From Turnera subulata (lineage: Eukaryota; Streptophyta; Magnoliopsida; Malpighiales; Passifloraceae): DNA of 64,000 nucleotides. The DNA lies in NCBI GenBank assembly GCA_028386065.3, contig JAKUCV010003170.1, forward strand, positions 28,848 to 92,847, read 5' to 3'. Each line of letters opens with the position of its first letter. The first letter of the stretch is position 1. Below, in pieces: positions 59,082 to 64,000 of the stretch. The notes beneath the pieces are model-generated. The model did no database searches and was not told the origin of the DNA. It saw nothing but the letters and a program-made list of their open reading frames with translations. The translations under genes were made by a program, and so were the position numbers.

Positions 59082-59779
59082 CTCTTATGGGGAGCGTGAT
59101 TACCGTTTTTGATTTTTAAGATTTGCTTTTTGGAAATTGTCGTTGCCTTCATTTATTGCTTGGTCACTTTATACGTTTTTCGGGCTGCAATGCCAGAATT
59201 TTTCAGCCTTTTCCCATCATATGATTTTCTTTCGCTCTGGCTACTTTGTCTTTTCTTTTTATGGGTTTTCTATATTTTTCTGCATCTTTTATCACATGCA
59301 TTCGTGACCGTTGAGGCTAGACGGATGAGACCATATCTCGAGTAGAGTGCATGTGCGACAAGCATACAGCTGTTCGGACATCGTGGAGAGATACGTTGTC
59401 TTGACAGACAATTTGGCTCATGCGGAAATTGTGAACAAGTGGGTATCGTTTCTTTCGAGGGACACAGGACGTGCCCGTGATCGTCACCGTTAGTTGCGCG
59501 TGTTACGTTTCTTGGTTCAAGGGTGTTTTCGTCCGATACGAGCACCGATCATGAAAACATATTTTTTTTAATTTCATTTTGCTTTGATTTTGTTAAACGA
59601 GTTTTATTTTTTGATTTCTTTATGTTTGATTTTATATTTTTATTGTTAAGTTTTATTTTGCCTTGAGATGTTTTAATTTTCCGTTTAACATAAGTTTTCG
59701 TAACACAAGAGATTTTGATTTAAAAAGGAAATTTATTTTATTTATTTAATAATAGTTTTACAACAGGAGAAGAAGAACT
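59082..59779. other. Internal non-coding part between antisense ORFs A and B
   Basis: T-rich on the plus strand, with scattered stops in all frames. No protein domain seen. It probably holds the 3' end of B and the promoter of A. Confidence 0.5.
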
Positions 59780-60157
59780 CTATTGAGTTACTTGCTTCTC
59801 TAAGTCTTTTACAAGCTTTTGTACATTTTTCATGTGTGGGAAGAGCTCCGCGCACGCCAGTTCTATCTGTGCCACCGCCGAGCTGATCTTCTTCAGAGAG
59901 ACGTTCAGCTGCGTCAGTGTCTGCTGCGGTGTTCTGCTTTCAGCCGTCGCTTTGCCTTTTCGATCCTCAGCTTCTTTGGGAGCACGCTTCTTCCGGCGTC
60001 TTCGATAGACCACCATGTGTTCCTTCAAGCCGATGATGTTGGTTTTGAACCGCTTCTTGGGAGGTTCTTCATCGGAGCTTGTTGGGAAAGCAGTGTCGCC
60101 AATGTAGCTGTTGTTCTCGGAGTCTAAGGTAGTCCTTGATCTCAGTGGAGAGTCCAT
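59780..60157 (-). CDS. Antisense ORF B of the gypsy-type element: small basic, coiled-coil protein (125 aa)
   Basis: The ORF is intact from ATG 60157 to the stop at 59780. The N-terminal ~30 residues are polar and acidic. Next come two basic clusters that look like nuclear localisation signals (PPKKRFKTN near 33-41 and YRRRRKKRAPKEAEDRKGK near 51-69). The C-terminal ~45 residues (LTQLNVSLKKISSAVAQIEL and KNVQKLVKDLEKQV) show heptad-like hydrophobic spacing, so a coiled coil is likely. Just upstream, minus-strand CTATAAGA lies at 60193-60200, rather close for a TATA box. Same strand and order (B upstream of A) suggests two separate antisense genes. No counterpart was seen in the copia element, and I do not recognise a family. 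Confidence 0.55.
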   Translation of the reverse strand: MDSPLRSRTTLDSENNSYIGDTAFPTSSDEEPPKKRFKTNIIGLKEHMVVYRRRRKKRAPKEAEDRKGKATAESRTPQQTLTQLNVSLKKISSAVAQIELACAELFPHMKNVQKLVKDLEKQVTQ

Positions 60158-60304
60158 GACTGTGTGTGAGTATGCCAGTCATGAGGATTGGTTCTTATAG
60201 AGGACGAGATGACGCTTAAAGGTATAAACGGTATCTCGGGTTGAGTTTGGACACTTGGCAGAGTGTGCCAGAAGCTTATCGTGGTAGGACTCATAGATAA
60301 GACG

Positions 60305-60342
60305 GAATTTCGGGGACGAAATTCTTTTTAAGGTGGGTAGAC
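60305..60342 (+). other. Pre-LTR motif and polypurine tract of the gypsy-type element
   Basis: AATTTCGGGGACGAAATTC, then TTTTTAAGGTGGGTAGAC directly before TGTAACAGCC. The first motif is a recurrent mark before the 3' LTR of plant gypsy chromoviruses. Confidence 0.75.
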
Positions 60343-61401
60343 TGTAACAGCCGGGGTAAAATTTTTTATTTTTACCGGGACTGTAAAAGTCTTTTTACCG
60401 TGATTTACTGTTGAATTAATCTTGGGTAAATAATTCAAGGTAAATCGGGAGTCGTTTTTCGAAACCGAGAGTTTTCCCGTGCTCGTGATTTTTCCGTGGA
60501 TTTTTCGGGCCTAAGTTGGTATTTTTCGGGTTTCGGAATTTTTCGGAAAATCACACCGGAAAATAACTAAGGGGGTATCAGTTATTTTCTGGTCCGGACC
60601 GGACTCGCTTCAATAATGCAGTGCATTATTGATGTTCACATGATGCACAGCGTTTTTACGTTCTATGAAAGAAGAAGAAACCAGAGGAGAAGGAGAGGAA
60701 GAGAGAAAAGAAGAGAAAGGAAAAAAAAGAGAGGAAAAGAAAAAGAGAGGAAAAGAAAAAAAAGAGAGAAAAAAAAGAAAAGAAAAAGGAAAAAAAAAGA
60801 AAAACAAGAAAAAAATAGAAAAAAAATAGAAAAAGAAAAGAGAAACAGAGAGAGGGAGAAAAAAAATGAAAATCGAAAAAAAGAAAAAAAAGAAAAAAAG
60901 AAGAACAGAAAATCAGAAAAGAAAAGAAAGAAAATAGAAAAAAAAGAAGGAAATGAAAAAAAAAAAGAGAAAACCCGGATAAACACTGTTCATCGTCACC
61001 CTCCTCCGTCACTGTGCACACCGAGCCGTTCCCCGCCGCGTCTCGTGCCACCGCCCCAACCATCGCCTTCGCCGTGCCATGGCGACCCCGTTTCCGTCGT
61101 CCCCGTCGCCTCCCGCCGCGAGACGCGCAGCCGGCGAGCGTTGACCCGCGAGAAGACTCGCGGATCTCACTCTCCGCGCCGCTGCTCTGCTGCCTGCCGT
61201 CGCCGCGCCTTCTTTCCGCCGCACCCGCGCCGCACCAAGTCACCTGATGCCGCAGCTGAGCTCGCCTTCCCTTCCCTCAGCCTGCTGTCGCGCCGCCGCC
61301 CCTATACCCGCTGGTAAGGTCGGGTTTTACCCGTTTCCTTGGACGGGTCGCGCCTGGGTTGGATCCTGGGCAGCCCGTTTTACATTTTAAAAAAAAAACA
61401 A

Positions 61402-61435
<34 letters not shown>

Positions 61436-61516
61436 CTTATTTGCTGGTTTTAATTTGGAAAAATATATATATTCATATTTTGAAAATATAGTTAGTTTAA
61501 TTATGCTATTGGGAAG

Positions 61517-61572
<56 letters not shown>

Positions 61573-63192
61573 GTACTTGATTTTGAAAATTAAAGATAGT
61601 TATATTATGTTTTGAAAATCAGAATTATGTTTGTTTAGAAAAAAAAATAATAATATACCTTGGAAATATTTCTGGAAATTATAATCATACGTTATTATTT
61701 CTCTGGAATACAGTATGTATATGTTATTATTCTTGGAAAATATATATAGGTATATTTCTGATATATATATATTTATGTTGAATTATAATTGTTGGAAAAT
61801 ATTTTGTCTTAGGAAATAAAAATGTAATATTTTAGAAAATAAATGTATACATATGTTATCTTTTTCAGAAAATTATGGAGATTGTAATTTTGGAAATTAT
61901 AATTATTTTATGGAAATATATTTTAAAAGGAGTTTTAATTGAAGTATGGTACCGAAATTATATTCGGATATATGTACGGTAAAATATTTTCGGTAAAAGT
62001 TAATAATAACGGATAGGAACCGGGATGGGGTATTTCGCAGTTTGGGCATCATAGTATACCGATTATGTGCATTTATGTGTATATATGGTTTTGTTGTATA
62101 GGTTCGGATATCGGGCAGTTTCCCGAGGAGCCGGCGTCGGACCGGTCATTGTCTCCGGAGTTGAGTAATCGGCCAAGGTGAGGATGGATTTCCTTCAATA
62201 AGTGCCTATATTACTCGGTAGTTGTGTTTGTTGGTTTTACACTATTGGATGCTGCATTTGCTATGTCACGCTTCGGGATGTTTATCCCATTGTCTTGATT
62301 GTGGTCGGGATGTTTATCCCATGTCGGTTTTTGGACGTTTATTCTTGAGTCGTTTTGGCACTAAATAAATGGATTAAATAATAAATTGTGACAAGGATGT
62401 CGATCCTTGGTATTTTGGATGGGATGTCTATCCCGGTATTTTGGTTAGGGATGTCGATCCCTACGATTTGATTTTGATAACGGTAATATAATTGTCGCGT
62501 GGTAAGTAGTGGTACGACCGGATGGTTTGAGACTGTTTTGTGGTGGCCATGATCTGGGTTACTTGTGATGGGCATGTTGATGCCGGTTTGATTGGGATGT
62601 TGATCCCTGAGTTTGTTATTGGGATGTTGATCCCGGGTTCTTTTCGATCTGGCACCAGGAACAGGTTGATAACCTGGTACGACCCTAGCTTATCCGTGAC
62701 GGGGCCCGAAAAGATAAAATTGGATAATTGGTTTTATTGAGTCTTTTTGGTCTTGGACCGATTTTGGGTCGGGTCTTTTGGTTTGGCTGACTTGAGTAAT
62801 TTTAGTGTGCATATTGATTGTCTTTCCTTCGTCGGTGAGCACTTCGGACTCACCCCTCATCTGCGAGCTTTCATCCCGTAGGATGAGTTATTTGTTGTAC
62901 AGGTTTGGTGCATTCCAGACAGGCTGCGGCGTTATCCCTTGGACAGGGCTTGGATCCATAGTTTGCATCTATGTCGCATACAGTGTTTATGTGAGTTATT
63001 AAGTCTTCCGCTGTACATTGTTTTATTATTGTTGGGCCATTGGGCCAGTTGAGTTATTATTATTGTTTTTACTTTGGGCTGTTGAGCCCGGATACCTGTT
63101 GTATACACTATATGCTGGTCTTATTTTTGTTGGGTTGTCACAGTTCCGGCACGTGTTTACTGTTTACGGTAAATACGGGTCGGGGCATTTCT
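60343..63192 (+). repeat. 3' LTR of the gypsy-type element
   Basis: 2850 bp, highly similar to the 5' LTR. It keeps the empty site of the nested transposon (61484-61493), a long (TA)n at 61519-61566, and the same seven hairpins at 62275-62634. It ends GGGGCATTTCT, then TAACT. Confidence 0.94.
62275..62634 (+). repeat. Seven-hairpin array in the 3' LTR
   Basis: Same seven units as at 57090-57450. The AAGGAT unit here has loop GTCG rather than GTCA, a loop-only change with an intact stem. Confidence 0.9.
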
Positions 63193-63719
63193 TAACTAAA
63201 CTGAAACTAAATAGAATTGTTATCCCAAATTTTTATATGTAGACATTTATTCGGGACAGTAAATCTGCAAAATCAAATAATTTTATTATTTTAGATGTTA
63301 AAAAATATAGAGTTCTTACAAAATTAGTTTAATTAGTTTCCGAAGAAGTTAGAGACAAAAAATTGAGATGAATTAAATTAACTAATTGTATTTTGGTGAA
63401 ATTTTTTAAAATCATAATATCTTGTTGTATTTGCATGATATTAACATGGAATTTAAATATGATACTTTTTCTATAAGAGGATTTGAATATTAATTTTTAA
63501 CTTTTAGATAATGTAACATTACCCTTAGATTTAGATTCATATTTCTTAAACTAAGTACAAAGATTTTGATTATTATAGTGGAGGAGCCACATTCATTTCT
63601 GTTTTTTGCTTGGTTATTAAATAACTATTTGATTTAAAAAAAAGCAGAATTTTTTTTATGAAGAATATTTTTTTTTGCCTACACAAAATAATATTCCTGG
63701 ATCCGTCCCTGCTGCGGCG

Positions 63720-64000
63720 GTTGGTTGACTGACGGTGGATGGGCGAGTGGTTTTCGTCACCGCTTGCCTCCTTGCTCGATTATTATGGCGGAGATGTGGG
63801 CTGTACTTGATGGCTTATCCCTTGCCTCCTCCAAGTGATTAGCCAAGGTAGTTATAGAGTCTGATCATCAAGACCTGATAGAGGTGCTAAACAGGGCGCT
63901 TTCTACCCGCCTAGACCATGTGCCTTTGCTGCTGGAAATAAAAAGATTAGCTTCTAAATTTAAGGAATTACAGAATTGCAATCTTGTTGCTGACTCTGTT
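63720..64000 (+). pseudogene. LINE fragment, continued: RNase H domain
   Basis: After the hAT target duplicate, a plus-strand frame gives TDGGWASGFRHRLP, IIMAEMWAVLDGLSLASS (catalytic Glu region), a TGA, then VVIESDHQDLIEVLN (catalytic Asp region) and VADSV at the window end. It continues the KINVDA start at about 52897. The 3' end lies outside the window. Confidence 0.85.

Larger units (their letters stand above)
53346..63192 (+). mobile_element. Non-autonomous Ty3/gypsy-type LTR element carrying only antisense ORFs
   Basis: The 5' LTR is 53346-58008 and the 3' LTR 60343-63192. The TAACT target duplication lies at 53341-53345 and 63193-63197. The internal region is just 2334 bp. It has a PBS-like TGGTAGCGGAGC (58012) and, before the 3' LTR, 'aatttcggggacgaaattc' plus a purine tract (60329-60342). 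That ending is typical of plant gypsy chromovirus (Tekay/Del-like) elements (inference). No gag or pol remains on the plus strand. Two minus-strand ORFs occupy the interior. The LTRs are very similar, implying recent mobilisation in trans. The last base of the 3' LTR reads CT instead of CA. Confidence 0.92.
52942..63711. mobile_element. hAT element split by a gypsy-type retrotransposon
   Basis: The ends CAGGGACGGATCC (52942) and GGATCCGTCCCTG (ending 63711) are inverted, and CTGCGGCG is duplicated exactly at 52934-52941 and 63712-63719. Removing the inner retrotransposon leaves about 920 bp, AT-rich and without transposase, so it is a non-autonomous hAT. It interrupts the RNase H of a LINE. 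Confidence 0.92.

Overview
This is nuclear DNA from a flowering plant, most likely a eudicot. It is AT-rich and dominated by nested transposable elements, with only three convincing host genes. The species cannot be named from the sequence.

Host genes. Two FAF-like (FANTASTIC FOUR domain) genes lie on the minus strand at 16062-17192 and 39648-40688. They share a conserved block (PPPIP-L/W-LART-NLP-HMPWVL) and acidic tails and look like local paralogs about 22 kb apart. A five-exon gene for cytosolic ribosomal protein eL30 lies on the minus strand at 43877-46018, with a telo-box and site II elements upstream. A 39-codon minus-strand ORF at 30801-30920 is a weak additional candidate.

Left third. 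The minus-strand start of a Ty3/gypsy-type LTR runs off the left edge (1-572). Next is a complete 14.1-kb Ty1/copia element of the SIRE/Maximus kind (1171-15262, TSD ATTTC). It holds gag, protease, integrase, RT and RNase H in one frame broken by point stops, then an antisense ORF and an env-position ORF. A TIR transposon (8155-9881) is nested at the pol 3' end, and part of the 5' LTR has been replaced by foreign DNA. The LTRs and 3' region are studded with a perfect palindrome, ACATCGATGT.

Middle. In order: nested TIR elements (20349-23377, with 21439-22984 inside), a solo LTR (23778-26589, TSD ATTAT), a hAT MITE (27318-27955, TSD TGTACTAG), a 1.7-kb inverted-repeat element built of CCCTAAA-like words, further MITEs, and a PIF/Harbinger transposase relic. 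An 869-base assembly gap lies at 49377-50245.

Right end. A LINE fragment (51790-52941, resuming at 63720) is split by a hAT element (52942-63711, TSD CTGCGGCG). The hAT holds a non-autonomous gypsy-type element (53346-63192, TSD TAACT), whose 5' LTR holds a TIR element (54498-56336, 10-bp TSD). The order of insertion can be read directly.

Most unusual signal. The internal region of the non-autonomous gypsy element has no gag-pol. It carries antisense ORFs, and one of them (58281-58964) is clearly homologous to the antisense ORF in the unrelated copia element (10207-10889). Both copies join an unfamiliar N-terminal region to the first half of a LINE-type endonuclease domain, both have an antisense TATA box about 90-110 bp upstream, and sampled differences are synonymous in the antisense frame. 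A second unusual signal is an array of seven short hairpins in each gypsy-type LTR, with compensatory stem changes.
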